A stretch of DNA of 14,699 nucleotides from Phycisphaerales bacterium UBA7708 (GCA_002482415.1 DLFY01000186.1:2261-16959), one strand, 5' to 3'. Positions 1 to 6,703 are shown, counted from the first letter of the stretch. Numbers and translations: made by a program. The notes: generated from the letters alone by a model not told the origin.

Positions 1-299
1 ATGGAAATCCAAAAATCGATGATTCATCTGAAATTCCCTGATTCGTATCGCTATGCGGAGGGAAATATAAACCGACATGGCAGCCATGCGCCAGGTTTAA
101 ATCATTTCAGATTCGGTATGGAGTTAAACTGGAAGAACTCGCCCTGGTCAATGGGGCCTTGATTGACCAGCGTACCCGGGACAAAGTTTTCCTGCTGAAT
201 GGGCCGTGCGGATTTTATGTGCCGTATATGGATTATTCCGTTGAATTGTATCAGAAGATGGCGGCAATGAGCCAAAATGAGCGGCAAGCGGCCCAATAA
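1..299 (+). pseudogene. Start-less or frameshifted C-terminal coding remnant, function unknown
   Basis: From about position 120 to the TAA at 297-299 the third frame reads as convincing protein (segments such as LEELALVNGALIDQ, VFLLNGPCGFYVPYMDYS and ELYQKMAAMSQNERQAAQ), with G/C-rich third codon positions like the genes downstream. This frame has no ATG before 228 and is closed by a TGA at 39-41, so no intact gene of usual form ends here. The first frame is open from the ATG at position 1 (MEIQKSMIHLKFPDS...) to a TGA at 160-162. A shift by one base somewhere near 40-120 would join the two frames into one protein of about 100 residues. Alternatives are a real frameshift, a sequencing error, or a decayed gene end. 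I do not recognise the family. Confidence 0.4.
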
Positions 300-375
300 A
301 TGGTGTGCGAGTCTGCGGGCGAGGAAATCGGTTTTTGTGTTATTTTGGGGAAGAAGACGCTGTGGCGGAAAAAAC

Positions 376-405
376 TTGACCGTGTGGGCGGGTTATGGGT
401 AAAAT
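376..405 (+). promoter_or_regulatory. Sigma70-type promoter for the beta-propeller gene
   Basis: TTGACC (376-381) and TAAAAT (400-405) are separated by 18 bases. Each box matches the sigma70 consensus at five of six positions. The expected start near 412 gives a leader of about 58 bases before the ATG at 470. The spacing and orientation fit transcription of the secreted PQQ-like protein and perhaps of the small membrane protein after it. Confidence 0.55.
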
Positions 406-469
406 TACCGATGTCGTTAGGAAAAAAAGCCATTTAAATCATTAATGCCCTCTTTTCATGGAGACTGTC

Positions 470-1708
470 ATGACAATCAGACACTGCATTCTCAGCACGC
501 TTCTAATCGTTTTATCCATTTCGACTGTTTTTGGTGCGGATTGGCCGCAATGGCGCGGGCCGGAGCGCGACGGCGTGTCCAAAGAAACGGGGCTGCTTGG
601 GCAATGGCCTGAATCCGGACCTAAATTGGCATGGAAAGCGACAGGATTTGGTGCCGGCTACTCCGGCGTTGCGATTTCTGGCGACCGCATCTACACGATG
701 GGGGATGAGGGGGCCGATTGCTACGCCATGGCATGTAAGCTGTCTGACGGCCAGCGGATCTGGCGGACTAAGGTCGGCAAGGCCGGCGCTCCCGGCTGGG
801 GCGGTTTTACAGGCCCCCGGGCCACGCCTACTGTTGATGGTGAGATGGTCTATGTGATCGGGCAGTATGGCGAATTGGTCTGTCTTAAGGCCGCAGACGG
901 CACGCAGGTCTGGTCCAAACACCTCGTGAGCGATTTTGGCGGCAAGCTGCCCGAATGGGGTTATAGCGAATCTGTTCTGGTTGACGGCGACAAGGTACTG
1001 TGTACCCCCGGCGGTTCGAAAGGGGCCATTATTGCACTCAATAAAACAACGGGCCAGACACTCTGGCAGACCAAAGATTTCCAGGATGCGGCACATTATT
1101 CTTCGCTGGTCCTTTGCGAGATTGGGGGCGTCAGGCAGTATGTTCAGCTTACCGCGGCCAGTGTCGTGGGCGTCGGCGTTGACGGCAAGGTCCTGTGGAG
1201 AGCCGACCGCAAGGGAAGGACGGCGGTGATTCCGACGCCCATCGTCAAGGGAAACAAAGTGTATGTGACCAGCGGATACGGCGTAGGCAGCAACCTCTTT
1301 GAGATTCAGAACACCGACGGTGCGTTCACCGCCAAAGAAGTCTATGCCAACAAGAGCATTGCCAATCAGCATGGCGGGGCGGTTCTGGTGGGTGATTATG
1401 TGTACGGCTACTGCGACGCCAAAGGCTGGGTCTGCCAGCAGTTCGATACCGGCGACATCAAATGGAGCGAAAAAGGGAAGGCCGGCAAAGGCTCTCTGAC
1501 ATACGCCGATGGACGGCTGTATCTCCGCTGTGAAAACGATGGAATCGTGGCTCTGATTGAAACCACGCCTGACGGTTACAAGGAAACAGGCCGCTTCGTG
1601 CAGCCGGGTTTCGGCAAGCCCCAGACCTGGCCGCATCCTGTGATCTCAGGCAAGAAGCTGTACCTTCGCGACCAGGACCAATTGCTGTGTTATGATATAA
1701 GCAAGTAA
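470..1708 (+). CDS. Secreted PQQ-like (BamB-type) beta-propeller repeat protein
   Basis: A 412-residue exported protein. Residues 1-23 form a signal peptide (basic MTIRH, a hydrophobic core, then VFGA before DWPQWRGP), with likely signal peptidase I cleavage after A23. There is no lipobox cysteine. The mature protein shows repeated PQQ-like blades ending in a D-G-x-x-x-W pattern: SDGQRIW, ADGTQVW, TTGQTLW, VDGKVLW and DTGDIKW. The opening DWPQWRGPxRDGVS is typical of a family greatly expanded in Planctomycetota, often annotated as outer membrane assembly factor BamB or polyvinylalcohol-dehydrogenase-like. The fold is well supported; the ligand and role are not, and true PQQ binding cannot be inferred. 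An in-frame ATG at 458 exists, but its own GGAG (460-463) is the ribosome-binding site, 6 bases before the ATG at 470, so 470 is preferred. A promoter lies at 376-405. The next gene starts 43 bases after the stop. Confidence 0.9.
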   Translation: MTIRHCILSTLLIVLSISTVFGADWPQWRGPERDGVSKETGLLGQWPESGPKLAWKATGFGAGYSGVAISGDRIYTMGDEGADCYAMACKLSDGQRIWRTKVGKAGAPGWGGFTGPRATPTVDGEMVYVIGQYGELVCLKAADGTQVWSKHLVSDFGGKLPEWGYSESVLVDGDKVLCTPGGSKGAIIALNKTTGQTLWQTKDFQDAAHYSSLVLCEIGGVRQYVQLTAASVVGVGVDGKVLWRADRKGRTAVIPTPIVKGNKVYVTSGYGVGSNLFEIQNTDGAFTAKEVYANKSIANQHGGAVLVGDYVYGYCDAKGWVCQQFDTGDIKWSEKGKAGKGSLTYADGRLYLRCENDGIVALIETTPDGYKETGRFVQPGFGKPQTWPHPVISGKKLYLRDQDQLLCYDISK

Positions 1709-1751
1709 AGGGTTCGCAGCGACAAGACAGGGTAAAATGGAGGCAGCTCGG

Positions 1752-2195
1752 ATGAACCATACTAACTGGTTTTTCTTTAGAATCGGTCTGATGATAACGG
1801 CATTTGCCGGGATGTTCTGGGGTGGCCTGGAACCGGCACATCTTATGTCAAGGATGCCGTGGAGTGCTGTATTTATTTTTTCGGTAACGGGATTATTATT
1901 GATATTTTTCTTTCTGCCTGTGGCGTGCTGGATGTATCAGCGAACTTCTGATAAGCAATTAATCCGGCCCGGCTGGAAAGGTAATATTTGGCAACAAGAC
2001 CCGCTGAAGAGTTGTCAGCTTATGACCATTACGCTGATTCCCGGGAGCCTGGCTTTATTTGTTCGATCCATCACGACACATCCAGAGGCTACGAAGTTTA
2101 CGGTTGTTTTATTTCTAATCGGGCTGGGTTCTCTGATTAGTTTGCGATTTTGTATTTATTTTTTTATAGACACAAAAAGACGACTTCAAGAATAA
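1752..2195 (+). CDS. Hypothetical four-helix integral membrane protein
   Basis: A 147-residue protein of unrecognised family. Hydrophobic stretches at about residues 7-25, 38-62, 90-105 and 115-140 suggest four membrane helices. A short polar loop around 63-88 contains YQRTSDKQ and RPGWKGNIWQQD, and the tail DTKRRLQE is basic. The start was chosen from a strong Shine-Dalgarno sequence, TGGAGG (1738-1743), 8 bases before the ATG at 1752. The ATG at 1737 overlaps that site and would add only five residues. It follows the beta-propeller gene by 43 bases on the same strand with no terminator seen between them, so cotranscription is likely. No function can be assigned. Confidence 0.7.
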   Translation: MNHTNWFFFRIGLMITAFAGMFWGGLEPAHLMSRMPWSAVFIFSVTGLLLIFFFLPVACWMYQRTSDKQLIRPGWKGNIWQQDPLKSCQLMTITLIPGSLALFVRSITTHPEATKFTVVLFLIGLGSLISLRFCIYFFIDTKRRLQE

Positions 2196-2228
2196 AACCA
2201 GAGAGATTCATACAGAACACAGATAAGA

Positions 2229-2257
2229 TAGACAAGCATACAAGAAATGCATATAAT
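2229..2257 (+). promoter_or_regulatory. Near-consensus sigma70 promoter for the DUF456 gene
   Basis: TAGACA (2229-2234) and a perfect TATAAT (2252-2257) lie 17 bases apart, the best promoter match in the window. The predicted start near 2264 leaves a very short leader of about 20 bases that carries GGGAG (2271-2275) before the start codon. This gives the DUF456 gene its own transcript, separate from the upstream membrane protein gene. Confidence 0.65.
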
Positions 2258-2283
2258 GCCGGGCAGGTGAGGGAGTAAATGTG

Positions 2284-2799
2284 ATGATCTATGTCTATAT
2301 AGCAATGCTGCTGCTGTTGAATGCGTGCTGGCTGGTCAGTGTGCTGCTGACGGTGCCGGGCAACTGGCTGATGGTGTTGACGACGTTTGCGTTTGCGTGG
2401 TGGAAGTGGGATGCGCATCTGTTTGGTGTGCCGGTGCTGGTGCTGATTGCGGTGCTGGCGGTGATTGGGGAGATTATTGAGTTTTTTGCGGGTGCGGGGG
2501 GGGCGAAAAAGGCCGGGGCGAGCTGGATAGGGGCGCTGGCGGCGATCGGCGGAGCGGTGTTCGGGGCGTTATTTGGGACGGTGATGATTCCGATTCCGGT
2601 GGCCGGGACGATGCTGGGGGCGTGCCTGGGGGCCGGGGCGGCCGTGTGGTCGGTGGAACGGCTGGCAGGCAAGACGCCCGACACGTCGCTTAAAAGCGGC
2701 ATTGGGGCGGGCACAGGGGTGCTGGTGGGCATCACCGTGAAGTTTGCCATCGGGTGCCTGATCTGGCTGATTATCGCGGTGGCCGTGTTCTGGAATTAG
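2284..2799 (+). CDS. DUF456 family membrane protein
   Basis: A 171-residue, very hydrophobic protein that fits the DUF456 family. Family-like features are an N-terminal helix leading to VPGNWLMVL (residues 24-32), a GEIIEFFAG segment (62-70) after the second helix, and glycine/alanine-rich helices (GAKKAGASWIGALAAIGG and AGTMLGACLGAGAA), followed by a last hydrophobic helix (about 150-170). It sits in the inner membrane; the biochemical role of DUF456 is unknown. The ATG at 2284 lies 8 bases after GGGAG (2271-2275). The GTG at 2281 is only 5 bases away and would add one residue. The coding strand is strikingly G-rich, with many GTG, GGG and GCG codons. The DksA-like gene on the opposite strand ends 42 bases downstream; a weak GC stem (2800-2804 with 2819-2823) is the only possible terminator structure between them. 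Confidence 0.85.
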   Translation: MIYVYIAMLLLLNACWLVSVLLTVPGNWLMVLTTFAFAWWKWDAHLFGVPVLVLIAVLAVIGEIIEFFAGAGGAKKAGASWIGALAAIGGAVFGALFGTVMIPIPVAGTMLGACLGAGAAVWSVERLAGKTPDTSLKSGIGAGTGVLVGITVKFAIGCLIWLIIAVAVFWN

Positions 2800-2841
2800 C
2801 CGGCGGTTGAATTTTCAGGCCGGGCGGAGACTCTGCTCGGA

Positions 2842-3414
2842 TTATTCTTTTATTTCCGGAGCGATATCTTCGTCAAAGTCTTCTTCCTCTTCCGGCAGTT
2901 CGATGGCTTCTTCGTCCATTTCGACGGCTTCTTCGGGGACATCTTCGGTTTCGATTTCCTCTTCGACGTCTTCTTCGTAGTCACCCTCGCGGTCGATATC
3001 GATAGGCCGCTGGCGGACGTTGCTGTAGGATCGTCCCTTTTCCATCTGGCGGGCATGTTCGAGGCTATAGCGTGTCCAGGGAATGGCTTCGAGGCGTGTC
3101 AGTTCGATGGGTACGCCCAGGGCTTCGCAGATGCCGAAAGTGCCTTCATCAATGCGGCGGAGGGCCATATCGATTTCGACGAGGATTTTTTTCTCCTCAG
3201 CCATCAGGCCCAGGCCGAATTCCTGTTCGAAGTTGTCGGAACCCATATCGGCCAGATGGACGGGCATACTGGACAGCTCGCCGCCGCTCTGGAAGATGGA
3301 TTGTTCCATGCACTCGACATCCTGGAGAATTTCTTTGCGCTTTTCGAGGAGGAGCTCGCGGAATTTCTCAAGCTGCTTGGCCGTCAATTTACCGTTGTCT
3401 TTTTTCTTTGTCAT
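2842..3414 (-). CDS. DksA/TraR-family protein with degenerate zinc finger and acidic tail
   Basis: A 190-residue protein of the DksA/TraR family, whose members bind RNA polymerase through the secondary channel. Residues 11-90 form the coiled coil: FRELLLEKRKEIL, GGELSSMPVHLADMGSDNFEQE at the tip (acidic D57, D61), then EEKKILVEIDMALRRIDEGTFG. The zinc-finger region follows (C96 E A L99 ... IPWTRYSLEH), but of the four usual cysteines only the first remains (C96); the others are Leu99, Ser117 and His120. Residues 141-190 form a tail in which 29 of 50 residues are Asp or Glu. Partly cysteine-depleted relatives are known in this family, so loss of zinc does not by itself mean loss of function. 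No clear Shine-Dalgarno sequence precedes the ATG (3414), and I found no convincing minus-strand promoter. It converges on the DUF456 gene and diverges from the gene at 3686. Confidence 0.85.
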   Translation of the reverse strand: MTKKKDNGKLTAKQLEKFRELLLEKRKEILQDVECMEQSIFQSGGELSSMPVHLADMGSDNFEQEFGLGLMAEEKKILVEIDMALRRIDEGTFGICEALGVPIELTRLEAIPWTRYSLEHARQMEKGRSYSNVRQRPIDIDREGDYEEDVEEEIETEDVPEEAVEMDEEAIELPEEEEDFDEDIAPEIKE

Positions 3415-3486
3415 TGCGCCGCCGTTTTAATACGAATAAAGTCAATAATACCGTTTTATTTTCCGCCGCATCCAAGGGGTAATCCA

Positions 3487-3624
3487 ATGTATCGCGGGAA
3501 TTATAGGAATTTCTTTAAAATTGGCAACAAAGTTTTTACAGATTTAACAAAAAATGGTTCGGAGCTTGATGAATGGGTATTGTTTTTATTGATTTCCGGC
3601 CTTCAGCCCGGTACAATTGTATAA
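3487..3624 (+). CDS. Small candidate ORF, 45 residues, unknown
   Basis: An ATG at 3487 opens a 45-residue frame (MYRGNYRNFFKIGNKVFTDL... ending SGLQPGTIV) in the space between the DksA-like gene and the RMD1-like gene. AAGGGG (3474-3479) stands 7 bases before it, which is a plausible ribosome-binding site. Codon use is AT-rich, unlike the neighbouring genes, and there is no recognisable domain. It could be a leader peptide, a small protein, or chance. I favour chance slightly. Confidence 0.2.
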   Translation: MYRGNYRNFFKIGNKVFTDLTKNGSELDEWVLFLLISGLQPGTIV

Positions 3625-3685
3625 AACAAGTCATATTCGATGGAAATTACTGAAATTTCAAAGAACATTGCCGGGGCCACTGTTT

Positions 3686-4789
3686 ATGACACATTCGCAC
3701 GAAGTACACGACGGCCGGGCGGTTTATATTTACGCCTATGATATAGCTTACGAAATCAATCTGGAGCAGGTCGGATTTTTATTGTCAAAACCGCTTCAGG
3801 AATATGCCATTGGGCCAAGCAAGCGCAGTCCGAAGTATTATTTCTTTTATCGGCCGAAAATATGCCGACTATCGGACGAAAAATGTCTATTACATGGCCG
3901 GCCGGTCGTTCTCCATTGGGACGTGAAAGTGTTTAGTGTTGGGGCGGTTAGTATCGAGGTATCCTTGCCGTTTGCTGGGGTGAGTCTGCATGAGCTGGTT
4001 GGCTATCACGACCCTGTTTTTGACGACAATATGAGTCTTGAAATGAAGGTACGCAAGCAGGCGGAGTTGATGCTTGCTGAATTGCGGCCCATGTGTGTTA
4101 ATCCGGTGGATGCGATTGGTCAGTCCGAGGCATATACGGTGTTTTGTCTGAATCGCTTGTCTGATAATCGCAAGGCGGAGGGGTGGCTCAAAGAAAACGA
4201 GCGTGCTGTGGCGGCACTGCTTGTGGAGGAGGATGATCCGGAATTACTGTCGGATCAGGAGGTCTCTGAGACGGTTGGCCGGTATGCCAGTTATTATGAA
4301 AAGGATGTGGTGGTGGTGGACTGGGACGCAGCCCTGGTGATTGACGAGGGAGAAAGTCTTGAAGACATCCTGCATATCATGGAGCTGGCCAATGTACAGC
4401 TTGCGGAGCTGGCGGCCTACGACCGGATACTGGATGAGTCGCTTCAGAATGCGTATCGGGATTTGAGCCGGCGTCAGGGTCGGGTCGGCGGCAAGCGGAT
4501 TCGTGGGCGTCTGCGTGAGATTCGGGTGGATATGACCCGGATTACGGATGAATTGACGAATATCACGAAGTTTTTCGGGGATTGGTACCTGGCCAAGGTG
4601 TACGAGCATCTGTTTGACCGGTTCCACCTGTCGCAATGGCATCATGTTGTGTCGGAAAAGCTGCGGGTCCTGGGCGATTTTTACGGGCTTTTGCAGCAGG
4701 AGCGGAATAACTTGTGGATGATGATTCTGGAGGCGACTATTGTATTATTGTTTATTCTGGATTTACTGCTGCTGTTGTGGGGGCATTAA
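3686..4789 (+). CDS. RMD1/YagE (DUF155)-like protein with C-terminal membrane anchor
   Basis: A 367-residue protein. The N-terminal half is a mixed domain (AVYIYAYDIAYEINLEQVGFLL, then HWDVKVFSVGAVSIEVSLPF). The middle has VVVDWDAALVIDEGE, then the helical ELANVQLAELAAYDRILDE. A second helical stretch (ITDELTNITKFFGDWYLAKVY) leads to LGDFYGLLQQERNNLWMMILE and a terminal hydrophobic helix of about 20 residues (nt 4720-4785). The order of these elements, an ELANxQLxELxxYD-type helix, then a late L-x-x-x-Y-x-x-L-x-x-x-R-N-x-L-W hairpin and a C-terminal anchor, resembles the RMD1/YagE/DUF155 family (mitochondrial RMND1 in eukaryotes). This is motif-level resemblance only. The start is uncertain: the ATG at 3686 has no good Shine-Dalgarno sequence, and a TTG at 3617 would add 23 residues. 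Conserved-looking sequence begins after 3686. Confidence 0.55.
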   Translation: MTHSHEVHDGRAVYIYAYDIAYEINLEQVGFLLSKPLQEYAIGPSKRSPKYYFFYRPKICRLSDEKCLLHGRPVVLHWDVKVFSVGAVSIEVSLPFAGVSLHELVGYHDPVFDDNMSLEMKVRKQAELMLAELRPMCVNPVDAIGQSEAYTVFCLNRLSDNRKAEGWLKENERAVAALLVEEDDPELLSDQEVSETVGRYASYYEKDVVVVDWDAALVIDEGESLEDILHIMELANVQLAELAAYDRILDESLQNAYRDLSRRQGRVGGKRIRGRLREIRVDMTRITDELTNITKFFGDWYLAKVYEHLFDRFHLSQWHHVVSEKLRVLGDFYGLLQQERNNLWMMILEATIVLLFILDLLLLLWGH

Positions 4790-4802
4790 GGGGGATAAAA
4801 AA

Positions 4803-4910
4803 ATGAAAAAATACTTGCGTCCCCCGGTTTTTTGTGAGATTTTTATTGTACTATTTGTTCCGGGCAGTACAATCGGCTCTTTTTCTACCCCGGCGGGTAG
4901 GGTTATATAG
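4803..4910 (+). CDS. Small candidate ORF, 35 residues, unknown
   Basis: An ATG at 4803 opens a 35-residue frame (MKKYLRPPVFCEIFIVLFVP... ending TPAGRVI) that stops at the TAG at 4908-4910. AAGGGGGA (4788-4795) overlaps the stop of the upstream gene and lies 7 bases before the ATG. The peptide has a basic start and a short hydrophobic stretch. It lies in the leader of the arginine decarboxylase gene, so a leader peptide is possible, but nothing else supports coding. Confidence 0.2.
   Translation: MKKYLRPPVFCEIFIVLFVPGSTIGSFSTPAGRVI
4885..4900 (+). other. Perfect 6-bp hairpin in the arginine decarboxylase leader
   Basis: CTACCC (4885-4890) and GGGTAG (4895-4900) pair perfectly around the 4-base loop CGGC. 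A run of T precedes it instead of following it, so it is not a plus-strand intrinsic terminator. On the minus strand it is followed by CTACCC-paired sequence and then A residues, which also do not form a terminator. It lies 98 bases before the decarboxylase ATG. Confidence 0.35.
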
Positions 4911-4997
4911 TTAATAATCATGGTTTTGCCGTGGAGCAGGCGTATGCAGGCATGTGTCTGAGCCGGCCGTACCGCGGGTAAACGGGTCATTAATTAA

Positions 4998-5600
4998 ATG
5001 GCAAGAAAGGGTACTTTAGTGAAAAAAAATCCAGTTGAATCGGCGCTGATGACCAGTCTGGTTCCGACGCGTATGTTTCTGACCAAAGGAGTTGGGCGGA
5101 GCATTTATCAGCTCAAGTCGTTTGAAGATGCATTGCGTCAGGCGGGTGTAGCCCAACAGAACCTGGTGTCTGTGTCGTCGATTCTGCCGCCGAAATGCAA
5201 GATTATTCCGCGTGAAGACGGCGTCAAGGCATTGCGTCCCGGGGCGATTACGTTCTGCGTAATGGCTCGCAGCGATACCAATGAGCAACGCCGTCTGATA
5301 CCGTCATCGGTGGGCATTGCCGTACCGCGTGACCGGAATAACTGGGGTTACCTCAGTGAAGTCCACGGGCACGGGATGAGCAAGCAGGAAGCGGAGGATA
5401 TGTCCGAAGACCTTGCCGCCGATATGCTGGGCACCACGCTGGGGCTGGAAGTGGACCCGAACAAGGCATGGTCGGAAAAAGAGCAGGCTTACAAGGCCAG
5501 CGGGCTGTTTATTAAAACCAGCAACATTACTCAGGTTGCCAAGGGTCGCAAGGGGTTGTGGACGACCACGGTTGCCCTGGCCGTGTTTCTGTTTGATTAA
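4998..5600 (+). CDS. Pyruvoyl-dependent arginine decarboxylase (PvlArgDC)
   Basis: A 200-residue protein that decarboxylates arginine to agmatine using a pyruvoyl group made by self-cleavage in place of pyridoxal phosphate. The family signature is clear: PTRMFLTKGVG (residues 23-33), FEDALRQAGV (42-51) and NLVSVSSILPP (55-65). By homology the chain would be cut between Ser60 and Ser61 into a short beta and a longer alpha chain, with Ser61 becoming the pyruvoyl group. Downstream are GAITFCVMARSDTNE, the VGIAVPRD segment and HGHGMSKQEAED. Length fits archaeal and bacterial members (about 160-200). The ATG at 4998 lacks a good ribosome-binding site, whereas a GTG at 5019 has GAAAGGG (5005-5011) 7 bases before it. 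The true start may therefore be 5019 (193 residues), still well before the first conserved motif. The agmatinase gene begins 40 bases after the stop, which strongly supports agmatine/putrescine synthesis as the role. Confidence 0.93.
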   Translation: MARKGTLVKKNPVESALMTSLVPTRMFLTKGVGRSIYQLKSFEDALRQAGVAQQNLVSVSSILPPKCKIIPREDGVKALRPGAITFCVMARSDTNEQRRLIPSSVGIAVPRDRNNWGYLSEVHGHGMSKQEAEDMSEDLAADMLGTTLGLEVDPNKAWSEKEQAYKASGLFIKTSNITQVAKGRKGLWTTTVALAVFLFD

Positions 5601-5640
5601 AGCCTGACACACATCTGTTTTTTCATCTCGCGAGGACCGT

Positions 5641-6507
5641 ATGACAGATCGACTCGAGTTCGGCGATTTTGCGCCTGAATTTACCCGGCGGGATACGTCA
5701 AAGGTGGTGATTGTACCTGTGCCGTATGACGGGACCAGTACGTATATCAAGGGGGCGGATAGAGGGCCGCAGGCCATTTTGGAGGCATCGCCGAATCTGG
5801 AGTTTTACGATATTCAGACGGATTCGGAGGTCTTTACCGAAGGCATTTATACCGATGATGCGGTGGATGGTGATTGGCAGGGGCCGGAGGCGATGGCGAC
5901 GGCGGTTCGCAAACGGATTGCCGGGCTTCTGGGGGAAGGGAAATTTCCCGTGGTGCTGGGCGGGGAGCATTCCGTCAGTATTGGTGTGTTTGAGGCGATG
6001 GCCGAACGGTACCCGGATTTGACGATTCTGCAACTGGACGCGCATTCGGACTTGCGGGATGAGTACGAGGGCAGCAAATGCAATCATGCGTGTGTGATGG
6101 CCAGGGCGAGAGAGCTTTGCCCGATTGTGCAGGTTGGGATACGCAGCATGGATGTCGGCGAGAAGCCGAGGATGGACAAGAGTCGTGTGTTTTTTGCTCA
6201 TGATATCTGCGATGGGGCGGATCGCGGCTGGATAGAGAAATGCGTGGGAATGCTCAGCAAGCATGTCTATATCACCATTGACCTGGATGTGTTTGATCCG
6301 TCGGTGCTGCCTGCGACGGGCACACCCGAGCCGGGCGGGATGAGCTGGTATGGGGTGATGGCGCTGATGAAGACGGTTTTTCGGGCGCGGCATGTTGCGG
6401 GGTTTGATGTGGTGGAATTATGCCCCCGGCCTGAACACTGGGGATCGGATTTTCTGGCCGCCAAGCTGGTTTATGCATTGTTGACGCTGAAATATCGTTT
6501 GAAATAG
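5641..6507 (+). CDS. speB: Agmatinase (ureohydrolase family)
   Basis: A 288-residue manganese ureohydrolase that hydrolyses agmatine to putrescine and urea. The family motifs are intact: GGEHS (107-111) with ligand His110; QLDAHSDLRDEY (131-142) with Asp133, His135 and Asp137; TIDLDVFDP (212-220) with Asp214 and Asp216; then ATGTPEPGG (225-233), and GFDVVEL (254-260) with Glu259. All six expected metal ligands are present. GAGGA (5632-5636) lies 4 bases before the ATG. Its position 40 bases behind the pyruvoyl arginine decarboxylase gene implies one transcript and a two-step arginine-to-putrescine route. An activity on aminopropylagmatine, as in some thermophiles, cannot be excluded from sequence. 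Guanidinobutyrase or arginase are less likely given the neighbour. Confidence 0.92.
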   Translation: MTDRLEFGDFAPEFTRRDTSKVVIVPVPYDGTSTYIKGADRGPQAILEASPNLEFYDIQTDSEVFTEGIYTDDAVDGDWQGPEAMATAVRKRIAGLLGEGKFPVVLGGEHSVSIGVFEAMAERYPDLTILQLDAHSDLRDEYEGSKCNHACVMARARELCPIVQVGIRSMDVGEKPRMDKSRVFFAHDICDGADRGWIEKCVGMLSKHVYITIDLDVFDPSVLPATGTPEPGGMSWYGVMALMKTVFRARHVAGFDVVELCPRPEHWGSDFLAAKLVYALLTLKYRLK

Positions 6508-6589
6508 CAGAGTGTGGAGTAAGTGGGTCAAGTATCTCATTTATATCCAATAAATATTGTTTTGCAGGGGGCAGAGATAATAATATGGA

Positions 6590-6633
6590 ATGCCTTCGGC
6601 ATGAGTATTTTACCTCAAGCACGGAGGCTTGAG
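6590..6633. repeat. Two adjacent perfect hairpins in an AT-rich gap
   Basis: ATGCC (6590-6594) pairs with GGCAT (6598-6602) around TTC. Eleven bases later CTCAAGC (6614-6620) pairs with GCTTGAG (6627-6633) around ACGGAG. Neither stem is followed by a T-run on either strand, so they are not classical intrinsic terminators. Paired stems of this kind are common in dispersed intergenic repeats; only one copy is in this window. The rest of the 263-base gap (6508-6770) is AT-rich and holds the promoter of the helicase gene; no gene was seen in it. Confidence 0.4.
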
Positions 6634-6697
6634 CTACTATTGGAAGGAATCTTTGAGGTTTATCTATTTTGTACTATCTATTGCTCCCCGATTGAGG

Positions 6698-6703
6698 TAT
6701 AAT
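6698..6703 (+). promoter_or_regulatory. Perfect -10 box upstream of the helicase gene
   Basis: TATAAT at 6698-6703 lies 67 bases before the helicase ATG. No good -35 box stands at 16-18 bases upstream (TATCTA at 6675-6680 is poor), and the extended -10 TG is absent. It is a likely but activator-dependent or weak promoter. Confidence 0.35.

Noticed and set aside
512..1636. Long open frame antisense to the beta-propeller gene (374 codons)
   Set aside because: The plus strand has a signal peptide and clear PQQ-like repeats; the antisense frame has no recognisable domain and is explained by codon bias.
2800..2823. Possible terminator between the DUF456 and DksA-like genes (CCGGC/GCCGG)
   Set aside because: Only 5 pairs, a 14-base loop and no U-run on either strand.
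3055..3486. Plus-strand open frame opposite the DksA-like gene
   Set aside because: The minus strand carries the conserved DksA coiled coil and IPWTRY motif; the plus-strand frame is its shadow.
4920..4961. 13-codon ORF with adjacent Arg codons, considered as an arginine-sensing leader peptide
   Set aside because: No Shine-Dalgarno sequence and only two Arg codons; no clear alternative terminator/antiterminator structure follows.
4763..4990. Minus-strand frame of 75 codons filling the gap before the arginine decarboxylase gene
   Set aside because: No ribosome-binding site, no domain, and a product ending in a glutamine run derived from the CTG-rich end of the upstream gene.
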